DNA from: Pseudomonas sp. PDM04
Lineage (GTDB): Bacteria > Pseudomonadota > Gammaproteobacteria > Pseudomonadales > Pseudomonadaceae
Direction of reading: 5' to 3'
NCBI RefSeq assembly: GCF_014851765.1
Contig: NZ_JACVAI010000004.1
Location: 124,001 to 188,000 of the forward strand
DNA: 64,000 nt
The notes beneath the pieces were generated by a model. That model was given only the letters and a program-made list of their open reading frames with translations, did no database searches and had not been told where the DNA came from. Numbering within the stretch: position 1 is the first letter of the stretch; each line of letters opens with the position of its first letter. Position numbers and translations under genes: made by a program. Shown here piece after piece: positions 1 through 8,683 of the stretch.

Positions 1-604
<604 letters not shown>

Positions 605-783
605 CGCGTCTCTCCCAGCGGCATCTGTGCGCCATTCGTCTCGGTGAGGCAACGGTTTTTCGACCGTGCCCTTTGATGCGATGGTATGACCGGCGCAGAC
701 AGGTCAAATGCCTACGCACGCCACGCAAAGGCGCGTTTACGACATGGCCTGACCAGGCAGTGCGAAACCTTGCGGGAGCGGGC

Positions 784-1497
784 TCAGGCGAAGATCTGGC
801 GCACGAGCGACAGCAAAAGGAAATGCCCCGGATACAACCCATACGCCCAGCGCCGCATCGGTGGTGGTTTTACGCCCCTTGCCTGTCGCAACAGGAACAG
901 TCCGACCCCTGGCGCAATCAGGCATGTGCCGACGGCCGCCATCGCCACGGAGCTGCCCAGTCGCACCGAGTAATACAGCACCTGCCATTGATTGGCCGCC
1001 AGGCACACCAGGCCTGGCAGCAGCGCGAAATACCAGGGACGGCGAATCACCAGCCAGATCGCCAGCGGCAACAACACACCGAAAAAACCAAACATCAAGT
1101 GCGCCGCGAACAGGGCCGCCAGCACCACGGCCACCACCGCCAGCAGCCACGCCTGAAGGCCGCGGTCCTGCCAGCCGCGCACCACGAGCAGGCCCAGCGC
1201 CAACGTGGGCATGACGTTCAGCGTGTCGGCATCGACGATGAACAACCGGTAGGGGATTTCACTCACCGCGCTGAACAGCACCAACCAGCCGAGATAGCGC
1301 CACCGGTCAGGCCTTGCACCCGAGTCCCGCGCCAGATTGGCCGCCATCGCCAGGCAGAACCAGGGAAACGCCAGACGTCCCGGCACATACAGCCAATCGG
1401 CGGAGAAACCGACATATCGCAGGTGATCGAGCACCATGCTCAGCAACGCCAGCCATTTGAGCAGATCCAGTGCCCCATCCCTGTGCGTCATGTGCAT
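784..1497 (-). CDS. TraX-like integral membrane protein
   Basis: This 237-residue protein is strongly hydrophobic, with about eight membrane segments and an opening MHMTHRDGALDLLKWLALLSM. The segment DLLKWLA...DHL near the N-terminus and the overall hydropathy resemble the TraX family (named after the F-plasmid pilin acetylase); chromosomal members have no established role. Two in-frame ATGs lie close together (1497 and 1491). A longer reading to 1665 would run into the ltaE leader, so I used the first. It is divergent from ltaE. Family assignment is by general resemblance only. Confidence 0.7.
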   Translation of the reverse strand: MHMTHRDGALDLLKWLALLSMVLDHLRYVGFSADWLYVPGRLAFPWFCLAMAANLARDSGARPDRWRYLGWLVLFSAVSEIPYRLFIVDADTLNVMPTLALGLLVVRGWQDRGLQAWLLAVVAVVLAALFAAHLMFGFFGVLLPLAIWLVIRRPWYFALLPGLVCLAANQWQVLYYSVRLGSSVAMAAVGTCLIAPGVGLFLLRQARGVKPPPMRRWAYGLYPGHFLLLSLVRQIFA

Positions 1498-1630
1498 AAT
1501 TGCCCGTCGTCTTTGAATTTTTTTGTCTGACGCATCCTGTGTGCTCCCCGGATGATCTTCGGTAAAGTGCGCACCATCAATGACCACGAGACGCTTCACC
1601 ATAGGCGTCTCGACCACGGAAAGCAGGGCC

Positions 1631-2671
1631 ATGACCGATAAGAGCCAACAATTCGCCAGCGACAACTATTCCGGCATCTGCCCTGAAGCCTGGGCGGCCA
1701 TGGAACAGGCCAACCATGGCCATCAGCGCGCCTACGGCGACGATGAATGGACCGCCCGCGCGTCCGATCAATTCCGCAAATTGTTCGAAACCGACTGCGA
1801 GGTCTTCTTCGCCTTCAACGGCACCGCCGCCAACTCGCTGGCCCTGTCGTCGCTGTGCCAGAGTTACCACAGCGTGATCTGCTCGGAAACCGCCCACGTC
1901 GAAACCGACGAATGCGGTGCCCCGGAGTTCTTTTCCAACGGCTCCAAGCTGCTGATCGCCGGCACCGAAAACGGCAAGCTGACCCCGGACTCCATCCGCG
2001 AAGTGGCGCTCAAGCGCCAGGACATCCACTACCCGAAACCCCGTGTCGTCACCCTGACCCAGGCCACCGAAGTCGGCAGCGTCTACACCCCGGAAGAAAT
2101 CCGCGCCATCAGCGCCACCTGCAAGGAACTGGGCCTGAACCTGCACATGGACGGCGCCCGTTTCTCCAACGCCTGCGCCTACCTGGGCTGCACGCCTGCC
2201 GACCTGACCTGGAAGGCCGGTGTTGACGTGCTGTGCTTTGGCGGCACGAAAAACGGCATGGCGGTGGGTGAAGCGATCCTGTTCTTCAACCACAAGCTGG
2301 CCGAAGACTTCGACTACCGTTGCAAACAGGCCGGGCAACTGGCGTCGAAAATGCGCTTCCTCTCGGCGCCGTGGGTCGGGATCCTGGAAAACGACGCCTG
2401 GCTCAAGTACGCCCGCCACGCCAACCACTGCGCGCAACTGCTGGCCGAGCTGGTCAGCGATATCCCCGGCGTCGAACTGATGTTCCCGGTGCAGGCCAAC
2501 GGCGTGTTCCTGCAGCTCTCGGAACCGGCCATCGCCGCCCTGACCGCCAAGGGCTGGCGCTTCTACACCTTCATCGGCAAAGGCGGCGCACGCTTCATGT
2601 GCTCCTGGGATACCGAGGAAGAACGCGTGCGTGAACTGGCGGCGGACATCCGCGAAGTCATGGCGCGCTGA
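1631..2671 (+). CDS. ltaE: Low-specificity L-threonine aldolase
   Basis: A 346-residue PLP enzyme that cleaves L-threonine and allo-threonine to glycine and acetaldehyde. Family signatures are FNGTAANSLAL (62-72), the cofactor-binding DGAR (174-177) and the Schiff-base lysine K207 in FGGTKNGMAVGEA. The ATG at 1631 follows a purine-rich GGAAAGCAGG; an upstream in-frame ATG at 1580 would add 17 residues that do not fit the family. It lies between glyA and gbcAB, consistent with shared glycine and serine metabolism. A degenerate REP pair follows the stop. Confidence 0.93.
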   Translation: MTDKSQQFASDNYSGICPEAWAAMEQANHGHQRAYGDDEWTARASDQFRKLFETDCEVFFAFNGTAANSLALSSLCQSYHSVICSETAHVETDECGAPEFFSNGSKLLIAGTENGKLTPDSIREVALKRQDIHYPKPRVVTLTQATEVGSVYTPEEIRAISATCKELGLNLHMDGARFSNACAYLGCTPADLTWKAGVDVLCFGGTKNGMAVGEAILFFNHKLAEDFDYRCKQAGQLASKMRFLSAPWVGILENDAWLKYARHANHCAQLLAELVSDIPGVELMFPVQANGVFLQLSEPAIAALTAKGWRFYTFIGKGGARFMCSWDTEEERVRELAADIREVMAR

Positions 2672-2684
2672 CCCCGAAGCACCC

Positions 2685-2772
2685 GTGGGAGCGAGCCGGC
2701 TCGCGATGAAGCCGGCACTCCAGGCGCGAGTCCGCCGGCACGCCGTCATCGCCAGGCCGGACTCGCCCCCAC
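2685..2772. repeat. REP pair (REPIN-like), second half degenerate
   Basis: A GTGGGAGCGAGCCGGCTCGC copy at 2685 is followed by a degraded inverted copy ending at 2772. It sits between ltaE and the SDR gene. Confidence 0.75.
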
Positions 2773-2873
2773 AAACACGCCATCGGCCCGCCCTCCCCCT
2801 TCGCAACGAATGTCTTCGTCTACATTGTTTGTCGAGCCCACCTGCTCACAAAACAACAATCAGGAGCATCCGC

Positions 2874-3698
2874 ATGTCATTGCAAGGCAAAACCCTATTC
2901 ATTACCGGCGCCAGCCGCGGGATTGGCCGTGAGATCGCCCTGCGCGCGGCGCGCGATGGCGCCAATATCGTGATTGCGGCCAAAAGCGCCGAGCCACACG
3001 CCAAATTGCCGGGCACGATCCACAGCGTGGCCAAGGAAGTCGAGGCGGCGGGAGGCCAGGCGCTGGCGCTGCAAGTGGATGTGCGTGACGAGGTCGCGGT
3101 GCATCAGGCCCTGGCCCGGGCCAATGAACATTTCGGCGCCATCGATGCATTGGTCAACAACGCCGGCGCCATCAAGCTGACCGGAGTCCAGCACCTGGAA
3201 CTCAAGCGCTTCGACCTGATGCACCAGATCAACACCCGCGCCGTGCTGCTGTGCAGCCAGGCGGCGCTGCCCTACCTGAAGAAGTCAGCGGGACACATCC
3301 TCAACCTGTCGCCACCGCTGAATCTGGACACCCGGTGGTTCGCCCAATACAGCCCGTACACCGTGACCAAGTACGGCATGAGCATGCTGACGCTGGGCAT
3401 GAGCGAGGAATTCAAAAGCTACGGCATCAGCGTCAACTCGTTGTGGCCGCAAACCATGATCGCCACCGCCGCCATCGAGTTTCAACTGGGCTCACGGGAG
3501 TCGTTTAAACACGCCAGGACGCCGGCGATCATGGCGGATGCCGCGCATGTGATCCTGAGCAGCACCGGTCGCAGCCTGACCGGACGGCTGCTGGTCGATG
3601 AGGCAATATTGCGCGAGAACGGCGCCACCGAGTTCGAACACTACCGGTTCGCGCCCGACAGCAACGACAAGCTGATGCCGGACCTGTTTATCGATTGA
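2874..3698 (+). CDS. NAD(P)-dependent short-chain dehydrogenase/reductase (HSDL2-like)
   Basis: A 274-residue classical SDR. The cofactor-binding TGASRGIG is at 11-18, NNAG at 95-98, the catalytic serine about S146 and the YxxxK pair Y162/K166. The spacing and the C-terminal VDEAILRENG segment resemble bacterial homologues of hydroxysteroid dehydrogenase-like protein 2. The substrate cannot be read from the sequence. The start ATG at 2874 has a good CAGGAG site 8 bases upstream; the open frame continues up to 2631, but that part overlaps ltaE and has no SDR features. It converges on gbcB, with a REPIN between the two. Confidence 0.88.
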   Translation: MSLQGKTLFITGASRGIGREIALRAARDGANIVIAAKSAEPHAKLPGTIHSVAKEVEAAGGQALALQVDVRDEVAVHQALARANEHFGAIDALVNNAGAIKLTGVQHLELKRFDLMHQINTRAVLLCSQAALPYLKKSAGHILNLSPPLNLDTRWFAQYSPYTVTKYGMSMLTLGMSEEFKSYGISVNSLWPQTMIATAAIEFQLGSRESFKHARTPAIMADAAHVILSSTGRSLTGRLLVDEAILRENGATEFEHYRFAPDSNDKLMPDLFID

Positions 3699-3709
3699 TC
3701 GCCCATCTC

Positions 3710-3783
3710 CTGTGGGAGCGAGCCTGCTCGCGATAGCGGCGCTGCGTCCACTACCGCTATCGCGAGCAGGCTCGCGCCCACAG
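3710..3783. repeat. REPIN (two inverted REP copies)
   Basis: Two near-perfect inverted GTGGGAGCGAGCCTGCTCGC copies with arms of about 30 bases enclose a short spacer. It lies between the convergent SDR and gbcB genes, where the hairpin could also act as a bidirectional transcription barrier. Confidence 0.92.
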
Positions 3784-3804
3784 AAGGCATAAAGCCCAGG
3801 GCGA

Positions 3805-4905
3805 TCAAAACTCGATGCGCACATCCCCCTTCGGCACGCTGCAGCACGACAGGATGTAGCCCTCGGCTTCGTCTTCCTCGGTGATCCCGCCGTTGTGCTC
3901 CATCTCGACTTCACCACCGAGCTTCAGCACCTTGCACGTGCCGCAGATGCCCATGCCGCAAGCCTTGGGAATCAGCAGGCCGACCTTGGCCGCTGCGGCG
4001 TGCACGGTCTCGCCCGGGGCCACGCGGATGCTCTTGCCGGAGGCGATGAATTCCACCTGATGCAGGTCCGCCGCATCGACTTCCGGAGCGTCAGCGGCCT
4101 GTTCGGCCTGTTCCACGGCATCAGCACGGGCTTCGGGAGGCGTGGCACCGAAGGATTCCTCGTGATACCGCTTCATGTCGAAGCCCACCGACTCGAGCAT
4201 GCGCTTGACGGCGTTCATGTACGGCGTAGGGCCGCAGCAGAACACTTCGCGCTCCATGAAGTCCGGCGTCATCAGCTCGAGCATCTTGTGGTTCAGGTAA
4301 CCGCGATAGCCGGCCCATGGTTCACCCAGCCCGTGCTTCTCGCAGATCAGGTGCAGGCTGAAGTTGTCGATTCGCGACGCCATGTGCTCCAGCTCGCGGT
4401 GGTAAATGATGTCCTTGGGGGAACGGGCGCTGTGGATGAACACCATGTCGACATTGCCGTTTGTGTCGTAGAACCATCGGGCCATGGACATGCAGGGGGT
4501 GATCCCGACGCCGCCGCTGAGGTACAGCACCTTGGGCGCGGGAAAGTCGATCGCGTTGAACAACCCGACCGGGCCGTGCACCGCCAGCTCCTGGCCTTCG
4601 TGCAGGGTGTCGTGCAACCAGTTCGAGACCTTGCCGCCCGGCACGCGCTTGATCGTCACCGAGAAGCTGTACGGCACCGAGGGCGAACTGGAAATGGTGT
4701 ACGAGCGCATGATCGGCTGCCCTTCGATCTCCAGCTCCAGGGTGACGAACTGCCCCGGCTTGAAGAAGAACATGATCGGCTGGTCGGCCATGAAACAGAA
4801 GGTGCGCACATCCCAGGTTTCCTGGATGACTTTGACGCAACGGACGATGTGTCGACCATTGGCCCAGGTCTGGGTGGTTACCGGGTTCAGGAAGTTGTTG
4901 GACAT
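3805..4905 (-). CDS. gbcB: Glycine betaine monooxygenase, reductase subunit
   Basis: A 366-residue ferredoxin reductase that passes electrons from NAD(P)H to the Rieske oxygenase GbcA, which demethylates glycine betaine to dimethylglycine. Domain order: FAD-binding barrel with RSYT (67-70), nucleotide-binding domain with GGVGITP (131-137) and CCGPTPYM (223-230), a charged linker, then a plant-type 2Fe-2S ferredoxin domain with C316, C321, C324 and C354 or C355. It is transcribed divergently from gbcA across a 291-base shared region. The ATG at 4905 follows ACGGAGAA. Length and layout agree with characterised Pseudomonas GbcB. Confidence 0.94.
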   Translation of the reverse strand: MSNNFLNPVTTQTWANGRHIVRCVKVIQETWDVRTFCFMADQPIMFFFKPGQFVTLELEIEGQPIMRSYTISSSPSVPYSFSVTIKRVPGGKVSNWLHDTLHEGQELAVHGPVGLFNAIDFPAPKVLYLSGGVGITPCMSMARWFYDTNGNVDMVFIHSARSPKDIIYHRELEHMASRIDNFSLHLICEKHGLGEPWAGYRGYLNHKMLELMTPDFMEREVFCCGPTPYMNAVKRMLESVGFDMKRYHEESFGATPPEARADAVEQAEQAADAPEVDAADLHQVEFIASGKSIRVAPGETVHAAAAKVGLLIPKACGMGICGTCKVLKLGGEVEMEHNGGITEEDEAEGYILSCCSVPKGDVRIEF

Positions 4906-4980
4906 GCTGTTCTCCGTAGCCGATGGTCGGCCTTATGGTGGCGATTCTGCGTATAGCGCGAACCACCCATTTACCTATCA

Positions 4981-5014
4981 GCGACATTCACATACTTATC
5001 GCGACCAGCCCCCA
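4981..5014. promoter_or_regulatory. Possible GbdR operator between gbcB and gbcA
   Basis: GCGACATTCA at 4981 and GCGACCAGCC at 5001 form a direct repeat with a 20-base period, which suits an AraC-family regulator. GbdR is known to activate gbcA and gbcB in P. aeruginosa. Similar GCGAC-containing repeats occur upstream of cbcX and caiX. Assigning this one to GbdR is inference. Confidence 0.4.
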
Positions 5015-5196
5015 ACTACCGGGGGTTGCGCGTCGGGAACAGATTGGGCCATGTCGCCCATGGATAAGGTTGCGGGCAACGCCGGCCCCACACTCGCCCC
5101 ATACCAAGACAGAACCTTTACACCTTGCGTAGCAACCCGCCACACCGACCACCAAGCCTTTTCGCCGGCCACGCAGATGGCCATGAGGATTAAACG

Positions 5197-6492
5197 ATGA
5201 CCGTCACTACTACCCTGAGCCTGGGCGATCCGCTGGAACCCGCACGCAAGGCCACCGCACAGATGCTGCAGGAGCGCGAACGCACCTTCTCGCTGCCGCA
5301 GCCGTTCTATTGCGACGATCGCCTGTTCGATATCGACATGCAGGAGATTTTCCAGAAAGAGTGGCTGATCGCCGGCATGACCTGCGAGATCCCGGCCAAG
5401 GGCAACTACCTGACCCTGCAGATCGGCAAGAACCCGATCATCGTGATCCGGGGCGCCGAAGGCGTGGTCCACGCCTTTCACAACGTCTGCCGTCACCGTG
5501 GCTCGCGCCTGTGCACCAGCGACAAGGGCAAGGTGGCCAAACTGGTCTGCCATTATCACCAATGGACCTACGAGCTCGATGGTCGCCTGCTGTTCGCCGG
5601 CACCGAAATGGGCGCCGACTTCGACATGAAGCAGTACGGCCTCAAGCCGGTGAATGTGAAAACCGCTGGCGGCTACATCTTCATCAGCCTGGCGGAAAAC
5701 CCACCGGCCATCGATGACTTCCTGTCGACGCTCAACCATTACATGGAACCGTACGACATGGAAAACACCAAGGTGGCGGTGCAAACCACCTTGATGGAAA
5801 AGGCCAACTGGAAACTGGTGCTGGAAAACAACCGCGAGTGCTACCACTGCAACGCGTCGCACCCGGAACTGCTGAAAACCCTGCTGGAGTGGGACGACGT
5901 CACCGACCCGCGCGCCGACCAGGCGTTCAAGGACCATGTCGCCGCTTCCGCCGCGGCCTGGGAAGCCGAGAAGATCCCCTACGCTCACGCCAGCTTCGGC
6001 CTGCGTAACCGCATCGTGCGCATGCCGCTGCTCAAGGGCACCGTATCGATGACCCTGGACGGCAAACAGGGCTGCGCCAAACTCATGGGCCGCATCAAGA
6101 ACCCGGACCTGGGCTCGATGCGCATCCTGCACCTGCCGCATTCGTGGAACCACTGCATGGGCGACCACATCATCGTGTTCACCGTGTGGCCGATCAGCGC
6201 CCAGGAAACCATGGTCACCACCAAGTGGATCGTGCACAAGGACGCGGTCGAGGGCGTGGACTACGACGTGGAGCGCATGCGCCAGGTCTGGGACGCCACC
6301 AACGACCAGGACCGTCGCCTGGCTGAAGAGAACCAGCGCGGCATCAACTCCACGGCGTATCAGCCTGGCCCTTACTCCAAGACCTATGAGTTCGGTGTGG
6401 TCAACTTTGTGGACTGGTACAGCGAGCGCCTGCTGAGCAACCTCGGTGCCGAGCCTGCGCCGTACCTCAAAGGGGTACCGGTTCAGGGCTGA
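5197..6492 (+). CDS. gbcA: Glycine betaine monooxygenase, Rieske oxygenase subunit
   Basis: A 431-residue Rieske non-heme iron oxygenase that removes a methyl group from glycine betaine as formaldehyde, giving dimethylglycine. The Rieske 2Fe-2S ligands are C98, H100, C118 and H121 (CRHRGSRLC...CHYHQW). The mononuclear iron site starts with H217 and H222 in ENNRECYHCNASHPEL. The ATG at 5197 follows GAGGAT. It pairs with the divergent reductase gene gbcB. No strong terminator follows, only an imperfect inverted repeat at 6500-6545 and then the DnaA-box array. Confidence 0.95.
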   Translation: MTVTTTLSLGDPLEPARKATAQMLQERERTFSLPQPFYCDDRLFDIDMQEIFQKEWLIAGMTCEIPAKGNYLTLQIGKNPIIVIRGAEGVVHAFHNVCRHRGSRLCTSDKGKVAKLVCHYHQWTYELDGRLLFAGTEMGADFDMKQYGLKPVNVKTAGGYIFISLAENPPAIDDFLSTLNHYMEPYDMENTKVAVQTTLMEKANWKLVLENNRECYHCNASHPELLKTLLEWDDVTDPRADQAFKDHVAASAAAWEAEKIPYAHASFGLRNRIVRMPLLKGTVSMTLDGKQGCAKLMGRIKNPDLGSMRILHLPHSWNHCMGDHIIVFTVWPISAQETMVTTKWIVHKDAVEGVDYDVERMRQVWDATNDQDRRLAEENQRGINSTAYQPGPYSKTYEFGVVNFVDWYSERLLSNLGAEPAPYLKGVPVQG

Positions 6493-6499
6493 CACTACC

Positions 6500-6545
6500 C
6501 TTGTAGAAGCGAGGGAGACGCCTGGTTCTTGCTCGCTCCTACAAG
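6500..6545. repeat. Imperfect inverted repeat downstream of gbcA
   Basis: CTTGTAGAAGCGAG at 6500 and CTCGCTCCTACAAG at 6532-6545 pair with one mismatch. It resembles a variant REP hairpin and may end gbcA transcription; there is no T-tract. Confidence 0.6.
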
Positions 6546-6606
6546 TTCTGTACGAATTTTGATCTAGCGCATTCAACGCCACACACTCCGGGGCTTCCAG
6601 CCCTCC

Positions 6607-7170
6607 GCGAACAAGTTATCCACATCTCCACCCACAGCAAATGGGGACAACTGTGGATTCAACGCCCACTTTATCCGCAGAAACCAAAGAAAATCCGTGA
6701 CTTATCCAAAAGCCCCGCTTTGGATAACGACTGGTCGTTTTTTGATCTAAACCCTGCAAGCCAATGTCTGCAAGGCCTGTAGCCGATCGCGAACACCTTA
6801 TCCACAGAAGCGCCAACAGACTTTGGGGGCAACTTGCGCACGGCTGTGGAAAACCGCTGAAAGACTGGAAAAACAAGGGTTCCCAGCGTTTTGACAGGGT
6901 CATAATTCGAATATGGTTACTTTTTGACCAAGTCTTCGCAGGCCTTGTTTTACAAGGCCTTCAGGAGAGAGCGAACATCTTATCCACAGATGCGCCAACA
7001 GAGATTGGGGGCAACTTTGGCCGCCAGCCTGGGGAAAAAGTCTGTGAAAACCGTGACTTAGACTGGTCAATTTTCGTACGAAGGCCTGCAGGGCTTGATT
7101 TTCGTGGCGTTGCATGAAGGGTGAACATGTTATCCACAGAAGCGCTAACAGTGTTTGTGGGTAACCACCA
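6607..7170. repeat. Tandem array of four imperfect repeats, each starting with a perfect DnaA box
   Basis: This 694-base stretch without a gene (6493-7186) holds four related units starting at 6607, 6789, 6971 and 7121, so spaced 182, 182 and 150. Each opens with GYGAACAnn followed by a perfect TTATCCACA (6616-6624, 6798-6806, 6980-6988, 7130-7138), all in the same orientation. Units 2-4 continue with AGAAGCGCYAACAG or a close variant and then a G-rich GGGGGCAACTT-like segment. Further near-boxes are TTATCCGCA (6671), TTATCCAAA (6702), its inverse (6719), and reverse-strand TGTGGAAAA (6845) and TGTGGGTAA (7156). No coding signal was found. Function as a DnaA-binding locus is inference. Confidence 0.85.
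6702..6727. repeat. Inverted pair of DnaA-like 9-mers forming a hairpin
   Basis: TTATCCAAA (6702-6710) and TTTGGATAA (6719-6727) are perfect inverse copies around an 8-base GC-rich loop, inside the first unit of the DnaA-box array. Confidence 0.75.
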
Positions 7171-7186
7171 CCCGCAGGAGATTTGT

Positions 7187-7759
7187 TCAGGTTTCAGACC
7201 AGTGCATCAGGTAGGCCTCACCGGTGACCCGGATCATCGGATGGGGAGTGATCAGACAAGTGTCGGCGATGCGAAAGCCATGTCGCTCGTAAAAGCGCCG
7301 GGCGCCGGCATTGGCGGCGTAATCGATCAGACTCAGCCCCTTGAGGCCAAGCCGGTTGGCACGCTCATGGGCATGGTCGAGAAAGTGCTTGCCCAGCCCC
7401 TGGCTGCGCCAGCCTTCATGCAACGCCAGGCTGGAGATGTACAGGGTGTCAGGGATTTCCATGTCGGCGTAGGGCGCCAGTACCGGGTCGGTGGTCGGCT
7501 CGGCCAGCGGGTCGTGGCGCATGGCATAGCTGTGCATCATGCCGATGACCTGGCCATCGGCCTCGGCAATCAGGCAGTTCTGGTACGAGAAGTCCACATC
7601 GTCACGGGCATAACGCAGCGCCCCCACATCCAACAGGTCCTGGCCGGGAGCGGCGATCTGGCTCCAGATGTAATCGGCGGCTCCTTCGGAGGAAATCTGG
7701 AACAGACGGGCAATCTCCCGGGCGTCGCTGCGCAAGGCGGGACGGAATTCAACTGGCAT
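7187..7759 (-). CDS. GNAT-family N-acetyltransferase
   Basis: A 190-residue GCN5-related acetyltransferase. The acetyl-CoA-binding core is visible as YISSLALHEGWRSQGLGKHF followed by the C-terminal YERHGF motif typical of small GNAT enzymes. The acceptor substrate cannot be predicted. The start at 7759 (MPVEFRPALRSDAREIARLF) is the usual GNAT opening and has AAGGGAAAA upstream; the open frame extends to 7834 but that part is REP sequence. It lies downstream of the etf/dgc operon on the same strand but is separated from it by a REP pair, so it is probably not part of that operon. Confidence 0.85.
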   Translation of the reverse strand: MPVEFRPALRSDAREIARLFQISSEGAADYIWSQIAAPGQDLLDVGALRYARDDVDFSYQNCLIAEADGQVIGMMHSYAMRHDPLAEPTTDPVLAPYADMEIPDTLYISSLALHEGWRSQGLGKHFLDHAHERANRLGLKGLSLIDYAANAGARRFYERHGFRIADTCLITPHPMIRVTGEAYLMHWSET

Positions 7760-7770
7760 TGATTTTTTCC

Positions 7771-7876
7771 CTTGCAGGAGCGGGCTTGCTCTGGGCGGCA
7801 TGCCGACGATGGCGGTGCACCAGTCGACAGGCACGTCACTCTCAGACCACTATCGCGAGCAGGCTCGCTCCCACAG
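7771..7876. repeat. REP pair, left half degenerate
   Basis: CTTGCAGGAGCGGGCTTGCTC at 7771 is a variant half, and a good inverted REP copy ends at 7876. It separates the GNAT gene from the etfB-like gene. Confidence 0.75.
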
Positions 7877-7897
7877 TTGTATTGAAGGTGAATGAAG

Positions 7898-8668
7898 TCA
7901 GCGCACCACGCCTTCTTCGATCAGCAGCTTGAGGATCGCCTCGGCGCCCGCTTGCGCGGTCACGCCCTTGAGCACTTGCCCGCCTCCGCCGCTGGCCTTG
8001 GCCGTGGCGGCCTTCATCCGGTCGGCACCGCTCTTGGCCTTGATCACTTTCAAGCGTTTTGGCCGTGGCTTGGCCGGCTGCAAGGTGGCGACCGCTAACA
8101 GTTCGTCGTCGATCACCTCGACCTCATTCGCCTGCAACACCCCGCGGCGGGCCGGGCCGTAGGCGCTCTGCCGTGGCTTGGGCGCGGCGTTATCCACGGT
8201 GGCCAGGAACGGCAGCCGCACCTTCAGGCGGCGACGCTGACCACGGGGCAGGGCCTGGAGCACCAGGGCCGAACCACCTTCGATGGATTCAACCTGCGCC
8301 AACCCGACCACCAGCGGCCAGCCGAGGCCTTCCGCCAGCAGGAACGGCAACATGCCCGAGCCTTCGCCGGTTTCCGCCTGGCTGCCGGTCAGCACCACCT
8401 GTGCCCCGGCGTCGCGCAGGTAAGCGGTCAACGCCGGCAACGCATCGGCACCCGACGGTTGCTCCAGCACATGCAACTGCTCCAGGCCCATGCCCAGATA
8501 GGCTCGCAACGCCGGCTCCGCAACATCCCCGGCATGCAGCACCTGCAAGTTGTCCCCAGCCAGTTGCAGGCCCAGTTCCACCGCCCGCGCATCCTGTTCC
8601 GCGCGGCGTGGACGGCCGGAGGTCGGGTGGGCACCGATGGACACCAGGCTGACGATTTTCGTGCTCAT
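7898..8668 (-). CDS. etfB: Electron transfer flavoprotein beta-like subunit of the dimethylglycine system
   Basis: A 256-residue EtfB/FixA-like protein, expected to pair with the adjacent EtfA-like subunit and carry electrons from dimethylglycine demethylase to the respiratory chain. The nucleotide-binding fold is visible in the N-terminal half (LTGSQAETGEGSGMLPFLLAE). The middle and C-terminal parts are divergent and rich in lysine and arginine, as in this clade. It is 15 bases downstream of etfA in the same operon, with an AAGGAAAGG ribosome binding site. The name etfB follows usage in the P. aeruginosa cluster; it is not the housekeeping ETF. Confidence 0.87.
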   Translation of the reverse strand: MSTKIVSLVSIGAHPTSGRPRRAEQDARAVELGLQLAGDNLQVLHAGDVAEPALRAYLGMGLEQLHVLEQPSGADALPALTAYLRDAGAQVVLTGSQAETGEGSGMLPFLLAEGLGWPLVVGLAQVESIEGGSALVLQALPRGQRRRLKVRLPFLATVDNAAPKPRQSAYGPARRGVLQANEVEVIDDELLAVATLQPAKPRPKRLKVIKAKSGADRMKAATAKASGGGGQVLKGVTAQAGAEAILKLLIEEGVVR

Positions 8669-8683
8669 AACCCTTTCCTTTCC

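Noticed and set aside
4996..6582. 528-codon open frame antisense to gbcA
   Set aside because: Shadow frame; gbcA has all catalytic residues.
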